Positions 33,019-46,588 of a stretch of 64,000 nucleotides of DNA are shown here, one piece after another. Below the pieces are notes generated by a model, which worked only from the letters and a program-made list of their open reading frames with translations, was not told the DNA's origin and searched no databases. Each line of letters starts with the position of its first letter. Position 1 is the stretch's first letter. The translations under genes were made by a program, and so were the position numbers. Origin of the DNA: Prunella strophiata (Eukaryota; Chordata; Aves; Passeriformes; Prunellidae); NCBI GenBank assembly GCA_036583965.1, contig JAZBQD010000022.1:2786001-2850000 (forward strand), read 5' to 3'.

Positions 33019-36000
33019 TTCCCAGACATTTTCCCAGTAAACTGATGGATTTCTGGGGTGGATTTCCCTTTCCCAACTGCAGAGCTGTGGTGGGAGCACA
33101 AGCAGCTCCGGGCTGGCTCTGCAGCACTCTGGGTGCTGTGCCTCACCTCAGGGCATGGCAGTGGTGCTGCCAGGGCAGAGCAGCAGCTGCAGGTCCCTTC
33201 CTGGGATCTCTGAGCTCCCCCCGTGCCCGTTCCCAGGGCTGCCATCCCCGGGGAGCCCTGGGGAGGCAGCTGGGAGGGCTGAACCCAAGCAGTGCCTTCT
33301 GCCACGGGGACCAGCACATGGAGGTGTCCATAATTCACAGCAGCCCCAGCCGAGCTGCTGGCAATTGTTCCCAAGGCTGGCTTTGTCCCTTCACTGGGGA
33401 CCACGCCAGCCTCTGTCCCTGCCCCTTCCCAGCTCCTGGGCTTCACAGCCTGCACAGGGAAGGGCTTGGCCTGGGCTCTGACCTCCTGCCTGCTGCCAGG
33501 GACATCTCCAGGTGTGCACACTCACCTGTGCTTGCACACTCACCTGTCCTTGCACACTCATGCCCATGATAAGGCCCTTCCCTTTCTGTGGCGTGGGCAC
33601 AGCAGGGGGATTCAGGCATGAGTCTGCTCAGAAATGTGAGATTTTGGGGTTTTGGGGTCAAATCTTTCCCCATCAGGACATCAGGCACCTGCAGTGGGTG
33701 TCTGGTGTTGGGGCCACATGGGCAGTGTGGTTATGGGCACACCCGAAGATGGTTTGGAGGGAAGGCTGAAGCTTGTCCCAGCTGTGTCTTGGGGCACTGT
33801 CCACCCAGGGCCAGCCTCGAGGGTTGCCTGCAACCAAAATGTACCAGGGCCATCAGCTCTCCTTCTTTTTGGGGTTAGCACCAGCCTGGGAAGAAGCATC
33901 CCCTCATCCATGCACAGACCAGGCTTTGCTCCAGCGGGCTGGGGCTCTCCCTCTAATCACTACACAAAGTTCTGGTGTTAATCAGGCTAATTGATGCCAG
34001 GGTGGATGAGCTGTGGGCTGGAGGGGCTGCGGGGTGGGTGGAGGGCTGAGTGTGCTGCAGGAAGTGTGGCTGATATCTGCCCTTGGGCACTATCTTTGTC
34101 ACACTCACAGTTTCCCATGCTGGTTTTGGGTGATAGGGCTGGAGCAAAGCAGAGGGAAAACACCCCAAATCCCAGCCTGGGGGCTTTGGTGTGCATGGTC
34201 CCCCCTCATTTATGAGTCAGGCTGGACCCTGCACCTCTCCAGCTGGAGCCTGCATGGCCTCTGCTCCTTTGGAGCAGCCCTCTGCCTTGGCTCTACCCCA
34301 CTCTGGTGCTCAGGGATGAATACTTGGGATGTAAAACTGCTTCTGCCCCCTCCAGTTGTGTTTTGCCCCCCCATAATCACCCCTGTGGGAGGGCTGTGCC
34401 TGGTGCTGGGGTTTCCTCCCTGGAGAAGATTCATCTCCTGGTGATTCATCTCCCCTGCTGTGGGAGCTGGAGCCCTTTGGAAGCGTGCATCCCAGCTGCC
34501 CACAGCTGCAGTTGGTGCTTTCCAGGGATGTGGGGTCAGGATTGGCCTCCTCCTCCATTGTCTGCTGCCTCATTTGTCAGTAATCAAGATCAGTGCTCTG
34601 GATCTGCACTGTGGGGTGGGGAGGGAAGGATTTTCCGAGCCCCTGGGCCAGGGCTGGGTGCCAGAATGGGAGCAGGACTGGGAGCACAGCCACAGCCTGA
34701 GCTTTGTGGCACTGGCTGCTCCCCCAGCTGAAGGGGAAACTGAGGCACGAGCTATCCTCACTGCTGGGATGGTGGGAAAGTCAGAGCCAGACACCTTAAG
34801 TGTGGTTTTTCTTTACCATTTGTTTATTTTCTCGCGTGCTCCCAAGGCCCTGCTCTTTTGCAAGCCGAGGGTCTTTCGTAAGAGGAGAGCTGGGGAAGTT
34901 TTGCAAGCACAGAGAACCTGCACGTGCCTTTTGAAACTGAGCCTGACCTCGGGGCCTGCTGGCTGTCACTGCCACCTTCCCTTTTCTGCCTGCAAAGAGA
35001 GGCTGAGATGTCACCCGGGCTGGCCTGGAGGCAGGAAGGGACAACCCTGCCCTGAGTTTGCTTGGGTGTGAGCAGGGAGGTGAATCACTCCCACAGGGAG
35101 CACCAGCACGGGGAGCTGGGACATCGTGGGGTGGTGAATTCAAATCTTTGAGGCATTTCCCAGCACTCTAAGGGAGCCTGTGTGCTGCTGAGCTGGGCAG
35201 GGAGGTGATGGATGCCATGGTGCTGCTGAGGAATCTCCCTGTCCCCCATGCCCACAGAACCACTGAGCCCGCTGGGGATGTGTCTGGAGCTGTGTTTGGA
35301 TGTAATCTGAATTTCCCTGCACCTTGTGGGTGCTGCTGTGCAGCTGGCTGGTGTGAGGCTGGCTCCTGCACAGAATTCCCTGTCCCACATCCCATCCTGC
35401 TCCCCCCAGCGTGTGGCACTGGGGAGCTGAGTGCTCTGGAAGGGCTCAGTTACCTAATAGGAAGGGGTGGGGGTGGGTGTGGGTGTGATAAATACACGCA
35501 GATAATTTTACTTCATGGTAAGTCAATAAATTACTAAAGAGCCTTTGATTGTGCTCTCAGTGGTGCATGTTGATTCAAAAACCTAAGACATTTAGCCTCA
35601 ATTATGTCTATTTGTGTGTCTTTCCTGCCTGGCTTCTCTGCAGAGCAGGGGAAATAACCCTGCCTTGTCTGTGTTCCCACACCTCTCCCACCTCGGCCGT
35701 GCTTCAGATTTCACTCCTGTCCTGATAACCCTTCCACTGGTGAGTGGGAGAGGACCAGCTCTTGGCACAAACCCTCTCCAGCTCCCTGTGCTTGACCAAA
35801 AGCACTTGGAGCAAACTCTCCCTGGATGTGGCCAGCCCCAAGAGTGCCAGCTGAGGCAGTGGGATGGTTTGAGGCTGGTCAGGACTGTGGTTTCCCCAGT
35901 TCCCCCTCTGGCACGGTGCTGGGATGATGCAAAACCACTCTCAGGAGTGCAAACCACGCGTGTGGGGACACCCTGGCCCTAAAAGTGGTTCCTTGCAGCA

Positions 36001-37655
36001 TTTCCAGCCCAAGCAGCCCCTGGCACGGCAGCCTCGTGTGCTGGGAGCGAGCCCCGCGGGGCAGCCTGGCGGTGATGCTCGGACCACACAGCTCCCTTAA
36101 GAATTCAGAGAGAACTCAGCTCTAAGGAGGAGTTGGCACCGGCGCTGCCTGCGCTGGGTGGCTCGGCTGGGGACGTGTCGCCACGCGAGGGAACAGCTCT
36201 CTGTCAAAGGAGACAGGGGCTGAGCCAGGGATCAGCTCTGCTGCGCTCCAGGGCGATGTGCGCCGATTGCCGAGTGCCCCAGGGCACCGCGGGGCTGGAG
36301 GGACTGGCACTGCTGCCGTTCCCGAGTCAGCCCGCGGGGTGGGAGTTCACGGTCAAAGCCCCTTCAGCGATGGATGGCGGGAGCTGTCAGGGCCGTGTCG
36401 CTAGAAACGAGCTCCTTCCAATGGCAAGACGCTTGTTTCCTTCTGGGAAATCTCAGCAGAGGGTCATTAATCACCGGGCAGGGCAGGCTCTGTCTGCCCC
36501 GTGGTGGGATGTGGGTTCAGCACACAGCATCCTCATGGTGGATGTGCCGTGGAGCCTCCACTGAGCACCCCGGGCCAGCTTGGCAGCCTGGTGCTGCTCC
36601 TGGTGTGCAACAGGCACTGGCATGGCTCTGGAAAGCAGAGGGCACCGTTCCTGTGTCTGGCCTGGCTACATGTTTGTGCATGCAAATTTGACAGTGGCTT
36701 TTCAAGTGCAAATCTCCCGTGAAAACAAAAGGGAGTCCCGAAACTGGAGCGTAGGGGGCATTGAATGGAGCTGCTCTTGCAACACCTCCCCAGATCCTGC
36801 TTCCCGTGCCCTGCACTGCTGAGGTGCACCCAGCACCTTGTTCTTTGAGCTCTGCCACCTATTTTAAGCCGGCGGGGAGGAAGCACAATTACCCCGCGGG
36901 AGCACCCACCCTCAGCAGACACTTGTGCTCGGCTGAGCTGACACACGGCTCAGCGTGCCCGGCTGCTCGGGGCTCTGCTCCAGCGCAGGTTGGTGCCTGA
37001 TGGGATCAGACAGGGAAAGGGAACAGCACGGGGATGTGGCAGGGACATGCAGTGCTCACACCAAGGGGCTGGCCCCCCTCCAGTCCCAGCCTGCGGGCAG
37101 GGAGGGACAGAACCGCTGGGTGCAGGTGTTTGCATCAGGAGGTAAATCCCCAAACGTTCCCAAAGTCCAGCCTGGCTTCTTCCAGATCCTTGCTGCCATG
37201 GTGCTTTGCCAGCAGGGTGTGAGGCTCCTGGGAAGGCAGCCCCCATCCATGGGCACTGCTTGCCAGCCTCTGCCAGGACCGTGGGCATCAGCTCCAGGGA
37301 GCTGCGACACGCCTGGAGCCCCTCACCATGCAAACTGTCCCCACTCCGCACGCCTGGATGCCTCTGGGGGCTCCCCATCCATCTCATCGGTGTGGGACAC
37401 ACATCAGCAGGACAGGAGGAGGGCACAGACGGTGACACCGGCCTGTGGCAGCGTCCCCAGCCGGGAGCGTGTCCCCAGCCTGGGGCTCCGTGCACCGCAG
37501 CCAGTGAGTCACTGGCCAGGGCTATTTTTACCCCCTGGGGCAGCCTGGCTGGGTCATTCCCGGTTCCTAATTGCTGTGATCAGACCTTCATAAATCTCAC
37601 CCGAGAGAGGAAGTCTGGGAAATCGAAATCTGCCGCTGCGAGCGAGGCGGGCTGG
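33019..37655. other. Intergenic, no gene seen
   Basis: Contains a three-copy 18-base tandem (TGCACACTCACCTGT) at about 33515-33567, a TGTGGTTTTT RUNX-like site near 34800, and an AT-rich islet at about 35485-35625 with CCTTTGATTGTG (TCF/LEF-like). No exon recognised. Confidence 0.5.
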
Positions 37656-37697
37656 CTTAGGCTGGGCTGGGCTGGGCTGGGCTGGGCTGGGCTGGCA
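37656..37697 (+). repeat. (GGGCT)n pentanucleotide repeat
   Basis: About eight copies of GGGCT in a row. A related interrupted run, GAGCTGAGCCAAGCCAAGCC, lies about 250 bases to the right (37909-37934). Confidence 0.9.
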
Positions 37698-40600
37698 CAG
37701 CACAGAGGGTGCTGTGGCCGGAGGAGGCTGAGGACAGAGAGCCCTGACCTGTGACCTGCTGCCCTTCACACCTTGCATTGCAGAGCTCCCCACAGGGATG
37801 TTTTGGCTGACATTTAACCACCGGAACCGACTTCTTCCACCTCCTCTGCTGTTCCCAGCCTCTCCCTGCTTCCCTCAGTGCTCCCAAACTCCTGGAGCAG
37901 CCAAGCTGAGCTGAGCCAAGCCAAGCCAAGCCAGTGCAGGGGAGCAGTGTTGGATGGGAAAAGCCAACCCCTGATCTCTTGCCCAAAAGTCACACCACAC
38001 CCAAGTGTCAGAAAAAGCTTCATTGAACAGTTTGTTGGCTATTTTTGTCAGTGCCTCTGCCCTTCCTGGCTGGAGCTGAGACCAGAAACAGCAGCACCAC
38101 CATGGAGAGGATGAGATGACCACATCCAGGACATGGGCAGAGGAGAAGGGCTGGGAGATCCTGCTAGCAGGGTGCTGGAGGTGTTTGCACCACTGGGCCT
38201 TGCTGCTCTGGATTTTCTGTGTTGGGTGATGGTTGGAAGCCCACGGGAGGGTCCTGCTGGGGCTTTGGCAGTGGGCTGTGGGCTGAAGAGCAGCCAGCAG
38301 CAGAGATAAGCAGAGCACAGAAACATTGCCATCTGCTGACACGTCCGGGCGCGCTCGCTGGCCGCTGGTCACCGAGAGCAGGATGCAGGAAGCATCAGCT
38401 CTGCAGGGTGTGGGCTGAGCCCTCTCCGGGCTGATGTCCCCATCTGGCAGCAGGGCAGGAGCACGGCAGGATGGCCCTGCCAGGCACAGCTGTGCCAGGA
38501 GCAGGTGTTTGGCACATCAGCTCCACGGCCAGGGCGATGGAGGCCGAGCTGAGAGCTTGGTGCTGCGGGTGCTCTCTCTGCTGACCATCCAGGACATGCT
38601 GGAGGTCTCTCTGCTCATCCCCAAAGAGTAATGAACCTTCACCCTGCTGTGAGGAGCCACTTCAAAGCATGGGGCAGCATCCAGCACGGCAACCTCGTGC
38701 AGACAGAGAGGGCAAGTCTGGGTAATTGCAGCCTCTGATGCAAGCGCTGCAAAGGATTTGGGAAAACCAGCACTTGGCTGCAAAAAAGGAGTTTTGGTTC
38801 CCCTCAGCCTGTTCCCCCCTGAGCTTCCCCCCGTGCCCTCCAGCTACAGAGCTTGGAGATGCGTGTCTTGGACTGGATTTGCTTTGTTTCAAGTTCCCTG
38901 GGAATCTGGCACTGCTGTTTCCCATGAGGAAGGGTGCCTCCAGCTTCCCGGGGCTTTGCCACGGTGGGCAGAGAGCTGGGAGCTCCCCCTGCTCTGGCTG
39001 GGTCTGCAAACACCATCCCCAAGAGTGGAGATGCAAACCCACAGTCCCAGGGGGCCCAGCCACCAGCCCTGCACCTCCACCCACAGCTCTGTCCTTGCAT
39101 GGCTCTGGGATCTGCACAGCCAGCACTGGCAGCAGCAGGGGAAGCCAATGGCCAGGGGGATTTGCTTCTCCCATCCCAGGGGATGCAAACACCCAGACCA
39201 GGCAGGAGATGGGGAGGCTGGTGCAGCTCCCAGTTCTTGCAGAAGGAGACACAGACACAAGCAGATGTGCAGGGACGTGTCTGGCCAGCCTGTGGGACAC
39301 CTGTCCCCCAGCTGGACTCAGCCTTGGTGAGGGGACAGTGTCAGGTGAGCTCCCAGTGGCTCATTCCCCCAAGCCAGGGGCCAAGAGATGAATTCTGGTA
39401 GCAGCAGGGCCAGAGCAGCTGCTCTGAGCTCAGAGCAACCTTGGCTGGGTGGAGCATCCCAGGGCCATGGCCTGGACTCTCCTCTGGCCAAGCTCATTTC
39501 CCTTTCTCAGCCTGGCAGCAAAGGCAGTGTTTCACTCTTGTGTCAACATTTGGAAGAAAAGGGGGGAAAATAATCATTTCTGTCAAACCCTGGGAATGTG
39601 GATGCCCCGAAAACAAACAGAAGCTCTGTTTCCTCAGTGAAAGGCCAGTTGTAAATCTGGTTGGCTGCCAAAAAGTGATAAAAATGATTGCTGTTCCGGC
39701 ACTAGAGAAGAGTTTTGTTGGAAATGTCACCCCCCCACGCACCCTCCCCCCAAATCTCAGTTTTATGAAAACACCATTTTTTATCAGTAGCCTGGCTGGC
39801 AGATGTTTGGCCTGGGCCCCCACCTGCAGGCCAGATGCACCCAAATTGCCATTCCTGCTTTGTGTCATTTGTTGATGGACAGCTGTCAGTTACCACTCAG
39901 TCTCCTCTTCTTTCCAGGGGTTAATCATGCTCTGGAGATCCAGATTTCCTCCTGTGCTGGACTTCCCTGGTGCTGTTAGGGCAGCTATTCCCCAGGTAAG
40001 GACCATCATTTCCTGGTACCACTCCCCACTTTGCAGTGTCCAGCACGGGGAATGTGGGATGGGCAAAGGGGCAGTGCCAAGGGAATGGGCCACAGGAGTT
40101 GTGGCTTTGCCAGGATGAGCCATGGCCAGTGACTGGGGAAAAAGCCACTGTCCCTGGCCAGTGCAGCAGCTGCCTGGCACAATCCCTCACTCTGCAGTGT
40201 GCAGGGGGAGGATGCTCCCTGTCCACACTCCTGCTTTTCAAAGGGCACAGGGAAGAGCAGTTGTGTCATCAGAGCTGTGAGCTGGACCTGTCAGGGCTGG
40301 TCCCTTGTTTATTTAGGAACTGTGGCAGCTTTCCAGCCAGTTGTTTTCCTGGTGTAATATTAAACTCCCAACCTTTTGTTCCAAGGCATTGGCACCTCAG
40401 CTCCAGCCCCATTTCAGCTGGGGCAGCACCGAGCCCTGTTCAGGGAGCAGGGCAGGGACAATCCATGAGGGCAGCTCTCAGTGTCCCCTCTGCTCGTCCT
40501 GGCACAGCTGGGTGGCACTTTCCAGGTGTGCCCCCAGCTTGGGCCAGTGCAGCAGTGACAGGGACAGGGGGGACATTCCAAGCCCTCCAGCCCTGACAGC

Positions 40601-40934
40601 ATCACTGGCACAGGGATGTGGACAGGCTGATGCAGTCAGTGCCTGAAAATCACTGGTTTAGAGGCTGGATATAAACACTTCCAGTGCTCCAGCCCCAGTG
40701 CAGGTCTTTGCAGGATCACAATCCTCAGAATCATTCTCAGGATCACAATCACAGAAACATTTTGGACCTGCAAGGAAACAGCTCAAGGGCTGGAGAGGGA
40801 TCAGAGCGGGGTTAAAGCGTGGTCAGTGCAGGTGTTTGAGGGCAGAGTGAGGGGCTGGGCTTTGAACCCCCCAACTCAGGCTCCTCTCCACACCTGCACA
40901 GAGCAGCCGGCATTCCTTAAGGGAAAAGAGGAGA
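37698..40934. other. Intergenic, no gene seen
   Basis: Unique GC-rich sequence. A short duplication of AGGATCACAATC at about 40712 and 40738 may be a worn CR1 tail. Nothing coding recognised. Confidence 0.5.
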
Positions 40935-41240
40935 GGAGTGAGCCGGGCTGAGCTCACGGCCACGGAGCAGCACATCCCAGCGCCCTGCGGGAGCTCTGCC
41001 TGCTGCGGGGACCTGCCCGGGCACAGCGCTGCCCCGGCTGCTGCTCCGGAGGATGAGGATCCCACGGTGCGGAGCCTCCTCCTCCGCGGGGAGCGGCCGA
41101 GGGGAGCCGGCAGGTGGAGCGCCCGGGGCCACAATTCCGGATCAAAAAACCACACGCGTCCCGGCTCCGATAAGGAGGCGAGAGCAAAGCCCCGGGTGCC
41201 GTCGGAAACGCGGCGTTTACTGGGAGCGCCCGAGGCAAAA
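40935..41240. other. CpG-rich islet
   Basis: CpG-dense block with CTCCGCGGGGAGCGGCCGAG, AACGCGGCG and GCCGGCAGGTGGAGC, about 33.5 kb upstream of the NOTCH1 start and just left of the 48-bp array. Possibly a distal regulatory CpG island; no gene homology. Confidence 0.4.
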
Positions 41241-42089
41241 AAAGCCCGTGCCCGGCTTCCAAGGTGCGTGGTGGTTGTTTTTTTTGCACACTCAGACATA
41301 AATTAATTGATAGAACACCCAGTTGCCCAGGTAGATTTGGCTCCCTCTTTTCTGGAGCGTCCGCAGGTGGTGCGGGAGGATTGCCGGGGGCACTGCTGGG
41401 TGGGGAGTGCCTTTGCAAAGGTTCCCCTTGCCCGGAGCAGCTGCTCTGGACATTCATTTTGAAGCAGATTGTGTCTTTTTAGTTCAATTCTGCGGCTAAG
41501 CCTCATATTTATTCAGGAAAAAAAGTCCCTTTTAGCAATTGCAGCCTCACCTCGGGAAGGCACGTAGGTCTGGGAAGGAGCAGGCTCCCTCCTCCAGCTT
41601 CACCTGCTCCTGACCCACGTCCTAGTGGAAGCACTGACAAGGTGCTGCAGGAGGGTCAGGAGTGCATCCTTTTAACATCTCCCCCTTCCTGAATTTCATG
41701 TGCAGGTAACAAAGAGCAGAGTGTGGCTGATTTTGGAGGGCCTGGGAGCTGATCAAATGGGATTGCTGGAAAGTGTGGCACATCTCCTGCTGTTTCACAC
41801 CAGCCCTGCCTGCCCCACAGCAAGCTCCTGCACAAGGCAGGACTCCCAGCTGCATCCCAGAGCAGGTCCCTGAGCTGGATCCATGGTGGGAACCTGAGAG
41901 CAGGGAGCCAGGGTGAGCCGAGCTCCTTTGGCCTTTATTCTAATGATAATCAGGCTGAATTCCTCTGCTCGACCCCAAGGGATGCAGGCAGGGAGCTTTC
42001 CCAGAGAGCTGAGCTTGCTTTCTGTGGTTTCCCCTCTCCAGTGGGATCCAGATGGGCACAGGGCCCTCCTGGGGATGTGTCCTGAAGCT
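41241..42089. other. Intergenic, no gene seen
   Basis: Unique sequence between the CpG islet and the 48-bp array. Open frames that enter the array from here are artefacts. Confidence 0.5.
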
Positions 42090-44272
42090 CCCATGGCAGG
42101 CACCCAGGGAATCCCTGTCCTTGGAGAAGGATGGGCACCCATGGCAGGCACCCAGGGAATCCCTGTCCTTGGAGAAGGATGGGCACCCATGGCAGGCACC
42201 CAGGGAATCCCTGTCCTTGGAGAAGGATGGGCACCCATGGCAGGCACCCAGGGAATCCCTGTCCTTGGAGAAGGATGGGCACCCATGGCAGGCACCCAGG
42301 GAATCCCTGTCCTTGGAGAAGGATGGGCACCCATGGCAGGCACCCAGGGAATCCCTGTCCTTGGAGAAGGATGGGCACCCATGGCAGGCACCCAGGGAAT
42401 CCCTGTCCTTGGAGAAGGATGGGCACCCATGGCAGGCACCCAGGGAATCCCTGTCCTTGGAGAAGGATGGGCACCCATGGCAGGCACCCAGGGAATCCCT
42501 GTCCTTGGAGAAGGATGGGCACCCATGGCAGGCACCCAGGGAATCCCTGTCCTTGGAGAAGGATGGGCACCCATGGCAGGCACCCAGGGAATCCCTGTCC
42601 TTGGAGAAGGATGGGCACCCATGGCAGGCACCCAGGGAATCCCTGTCCTTGGAGAAGGATGGGCACCCATGGCAGGCACCCAGGGAATCCCTGTCCTTGG
42701 AGAAGGATGGGCACCCATGGCAGGCACCCAGGGAATCCCTGTCCTTGGAGAAGGATGGGCACCCATGGCAGGCACCCAGGGAATCCCTGTCCTTGGAGAA
42801 GGATGGGCACCCATGGCAGGCACCCAGGGAATCCCTGTCCTTGGAGAAGGATGGGCACCCATGGCAGGCACCCAGGGAATCCCTGTCCTTGGAGAAGGAT
42901 GGGCACCCATGGCAGGCACCCAGGGAATCCCTGTCCTTGGAGAAGGATGGGCACCCATGGCAGGCACCCAGGGAATCCCTGTCCTTGGAGAAGGATGGGC
43001 ACCCATGGCAGGCACCCAGGGAATCCCTGTCCTTGGAGAAGGATGGGCACCCATGGCAGGCACCCAGGGAATCCCTGTCCTTGGAGAAGGATGGGCACCC
43101 ATGGCAGGCACCCAGGGAATCCCTGTCCTTGGAGAAGGATGGGCACCCATGGCAGGCACCCAGGGAATCCCTGTCCTTGGAGAAGGATGGGCACCCATGG
43201 CAGGCACCCAGGGAATCCCTGTCCTTGGAGAAGGATGGGCACCCATGGCAGGCACCCAGGGAATCCCTGTCCTTGGAGAAGGATGGGCACCCATGGCAGG
43301 CACCCAGGGAATCCCTGTCCTTGGAGAAGGATGGGCACCCATGGCAGGCACCCAGGGAATCCCTGTCCTTGGAGAAGGATGGGCACCCATGGCAGGCACC
43401 CAGGGAATCCCTGTCCTTGGAGAAGGATGGGCACCCATGGCAGGCACCCAGGGAATCCCTGTCCTTGGAGAAGGATGGGCACCCATGGCAGGCACCCAGG
43501 GAATCCCTGTCCTTGGAGAAGGATGGGCACCCATGGCAGGCACCCAGGGAATCCCTGTCCTTGGAGAAGGATGGGCACCCATGGCAGGCACCCAGGGAAT
43601 CCCTGTCCTTGGAGAAGGATGGGCACCCATGGCAGGCACCCAGGGAATCCCTGTCCTTGGAGAAGGATGGGCACCCATGGCAGGCACCCAGGGAATCCCT
43701 GTCCTTGGAGAAGGATGGGCACCCATGGCAGGCACCCAGGGAATCCCTGTCCTTGGAGAAGGATGGGCACCCATGGCAGGCACCCAGGGAATCCCTGTCC
43801 TTGGAGAAGGATGGGCACCCATGGCAGGCACCCAGGGAATCCCTGTCCTTGGAGAAGGATGGGCACCCATGGCAGGCACCCAGGGAATCCCTGTCCTTGG
43901 AGAAGGATGGGCACCCATGGCAGGAACCCAGGGAATCCCTGTCCTTGGAGAAGGATGGGCACCCATGGCAGGCACCCAGGGAATCCCTGTCCTTGGAGAA
44001 GGATGGGCACCCATGGCAGGCACCCAGGGAATCCCTGTCCTTGGAGAAGGATGGGCACCCATGGCAGGCACCCAGGGAATCCCTGTCCTTGGGAATCCTG
44101 TCCCTTGGAAGGATGGGCACACATGGCGGAACCCAGGGAATCCCTGTTCCTTGGAGAAGTATTGGGCACCCATGGCAGGCACCCAGAATCCCTGTCCTTG
44201 GGGAAGGATGGGGCACCCTGGCAGGGGCCCCAGGGAATCCCTGTCCTTGGAGAAGGAAGGGCACCCATGGGG
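42090..44272. repeat. 48-bp minisatellite, about 45 copies
   Basis: A near-perfect 48-base unit with GGCACCCATGGCAGGCACCC, AGGGAATCCCTG and TCCTTGGAGAAGGAT runs from 42090 to about 44092 (about 41.7 units). One C-to-A change is seen near 43925. About four badly decayed units then follow to 44272, with insertions and deletions. Since 48 is a multiple of three and the unit has no stop, each frame gives a perfect 16-residue repeat, for example GIPVLGEGWAPMAGTQ on the plus strand, and false ORFs of 718-907 residues on both strands. The flanks are sharp on the left and eroded on the right. Confidence 0.97.
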
Positions 44273-46539
44273 AACTTGTGCTTTTAGTGTTTTGCTTGAT
44301 TTACTTTCAAGCTCACAGCTTTTGAGGGTCCATCCTAACCAGCTTGGGGGACACTGGTGTGAAGTGGAGACAAGGACAGGGACAGGGCTGCTGTGCAGGG
44401 CCTCAGTGGGTGCCTGCACCCAGCTGTGGGTGCCCAGGTGAGGAGCTGGGGTGCAGCCCAGCCCTTGGCATGTCCCTGGGTGCCCGTGGGCAGCACAGTG
44501 CCCAACACGTGCGTGCAAGCCCGAGCCCAGGAACCTGCCACGTGGAGGGGATGGAGGAACCCAAAAATCCCAACTTCACCATAAAAATATCAATCATCTC
44601 CAAACATCCGTGCGATGCTGATCCTTCCCTCCCTGCCTGGTATTTTCTCACGCTCTGGAGCTGGCAGCAGGCACTGGGAAGCAGTGTTGGAACTTGTCCT
44701 GCCGTCCCATCAAGGCCCTTTATCTGCAGCATCGAGCCCTAGAGCTGGAAGAGCTGCAAGTAGGGGCAAGGCACGCTCCTGCTTGCTGCTTTCCATTGCG
44801 TCACTTGGCCAGGGCTGAGCCAGCACCCCGGGGCCAGATCCCACACACAGCACCCTGCCTGCTCTGCACAGCACAGTCCTGAGTGACTGGCAGCAGTCAG
44901 GGACCCTGGTGACACCCCTGAGCATCCCTGGGATCCCTGCCCTCCTGCAAGGAGTCCAGTGTGTGTGCCTCCCATGGCTCAGCCAAAAGTCACCGTGGCA
45001 AGAGCTCAGGGTGGCCCCAGATGTGACCCTGGATGTGTGACAGGGATGGGGACGCTGGTTGGGAGCCACCTTTGGAGCAGAGCATGGCCCAGGCCTGGCT
45101 GGCTGCTCTGCTGGGATGGTGGGGACAGGAGGGAATGGTGGCCAGCATGCTGGGTAGGGATGATGAGGCACCTGCCTCAGTGTGGGATCCTGCTCGGAGC
45201 CAGCCCGGGTAATTAATGCAATTACAATTACGAGGCAGGCTGCTCCTTGCCCCTCCCTTGCTGGCTCCTCCATAAACCAATGGATTTGAAAACCTGCACA
45301 CCCCCCAGCCCCAGCTGCCTGTGGCTTCCAACACAAACTCCTGAGATCCCTCCTCTGAGCCCTGCCAAGCTGTGTGCCAGCAGCTGTCCCCTGCCAGGGC
45401 CACATGGCACCAGCAGTTTGGGGATGACAGCATGGTGGGCAGTGTCACCAGGGCCACAAGACCTAAGAATCTGACCCTGCCCACCTCTGGTTATGCCCAA
45501 GCCAAGGAGAAGTCCCATCCCTCAGTTTCCAAGGAAATTTGTGACTCCTACCCTGGGAGCTTCAGGTCAGGCCAGATGGATCCCTCTTTTCACAGAGAAC
45601 CTGGCCCTGGACATGGCCAGAAACATTCTTTTACCAACAGGGAGGAAAAAGAGCTCAGCAAAGCTTTGTGTCACACTGCAGCAATTCCTGACAGAGCTGC
45701 AGAGCCACGGGTGCCATGGTGGGATGGCAGAGCTGCCCTGAGCCCCTGGGAGAGTCCCAGGGGCTCAGGCATGGGACTCACCCAGTCCCCCAGCCCCTGG
45801 CATGGCTGGGCTGGGGCTCAGAGGGGGCTCAGGGCATCAGGCAGCTCCAGGAGCAGCCGAGCCCAGGCAGGAAACTCTCTGGTTTCCTCTGCACTCGTTT
45901 GCTCAGATGGTTTCTCGTGTGTGGGTGCTCTGCTGTCTAACAAGGCTGAGCTCCCCACGCAGTGACTCTGAGGTGACACCAGCAGTGACACCAGAGTGCC
46001 TCTCTGACCTCACATTCCACCACCCACGTGCACGAAGCTGGCAGCAAGCAGCTCTGAGATGGTCACAGCGGGGTCAGAGGAGCCTGCATTTGGCTCCTCA
46101 CTCTCCTGCACAGCCAGAGCAGTTTGGGCATGGGGAGGGGGTGGTTGGAGTGGCAGAGGGGGCCCCGAGAGCAGGAGGAAGCTACTTTGGCTTCTGCAAA
46201 ACCCACACGGCCAGAGGAAGCTTCTCCTCGCAAAGCCAAACATTAAAATGTGTTATTTTATTAATCAAAAACCTTCAGGGAGTGGTGCAAGGTGAGGAGC
46301 TGCTGTAAAATGAGAAGTCCCAGCAGGCTGGCACTGAAAGCGTTAAAAGCAAACACTCAGAATATTTGTCTTTGGCCAGGCCTAGGACTTGTTTTTCTGT
46401 CAGAAAAAGATAGTTTTATTTCAAAATTACCAGAACTCTCTTGCTCCCCCCGGGCTTGGCTATCCCAGTGGGTTTGCCCTTGGGCAGGTTTTCCCATCCT
46501 TGGAAAAAACTGAGCCTTGAAAAACAAAACACTCTGAGC

Positions 46540-46542
<3 letters not shown>
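44273..46542. other. Intergenic, no gene seen
   Basis: Unique GC-rich sequence. A GTAATTAATGCAATTACAAT cluster at about 45210-45229 is a possible homeodomain site group. No exon recognised. Confidence 0.5.

Positions 46543-46586
<44 letters not shown>
46543..46586 (+). repeat. Poly(A) run, 44 bases
   Basis: The longest pure A homopolymer in the window. It has no LINE, SINE or processed gene body upstream that I recognise. Confidence 0.95.

Positions 46587-46588
<2 letters not shown>

Noticed and set aside
4981..44272. Possible CRISPR-like arrays
   Set aside because: The units are contiguous tandem repeats with no variable spacers, in an animal genome with CR1 elements.
41795..44518. Six open frames of 718-907 residues with 16-residue repeats over the 48-bp array
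   Set aside because: 48 is a multiple of three and the unit lacks stops; all six frames are equally open, so there is no sign that any is selected as a protein.
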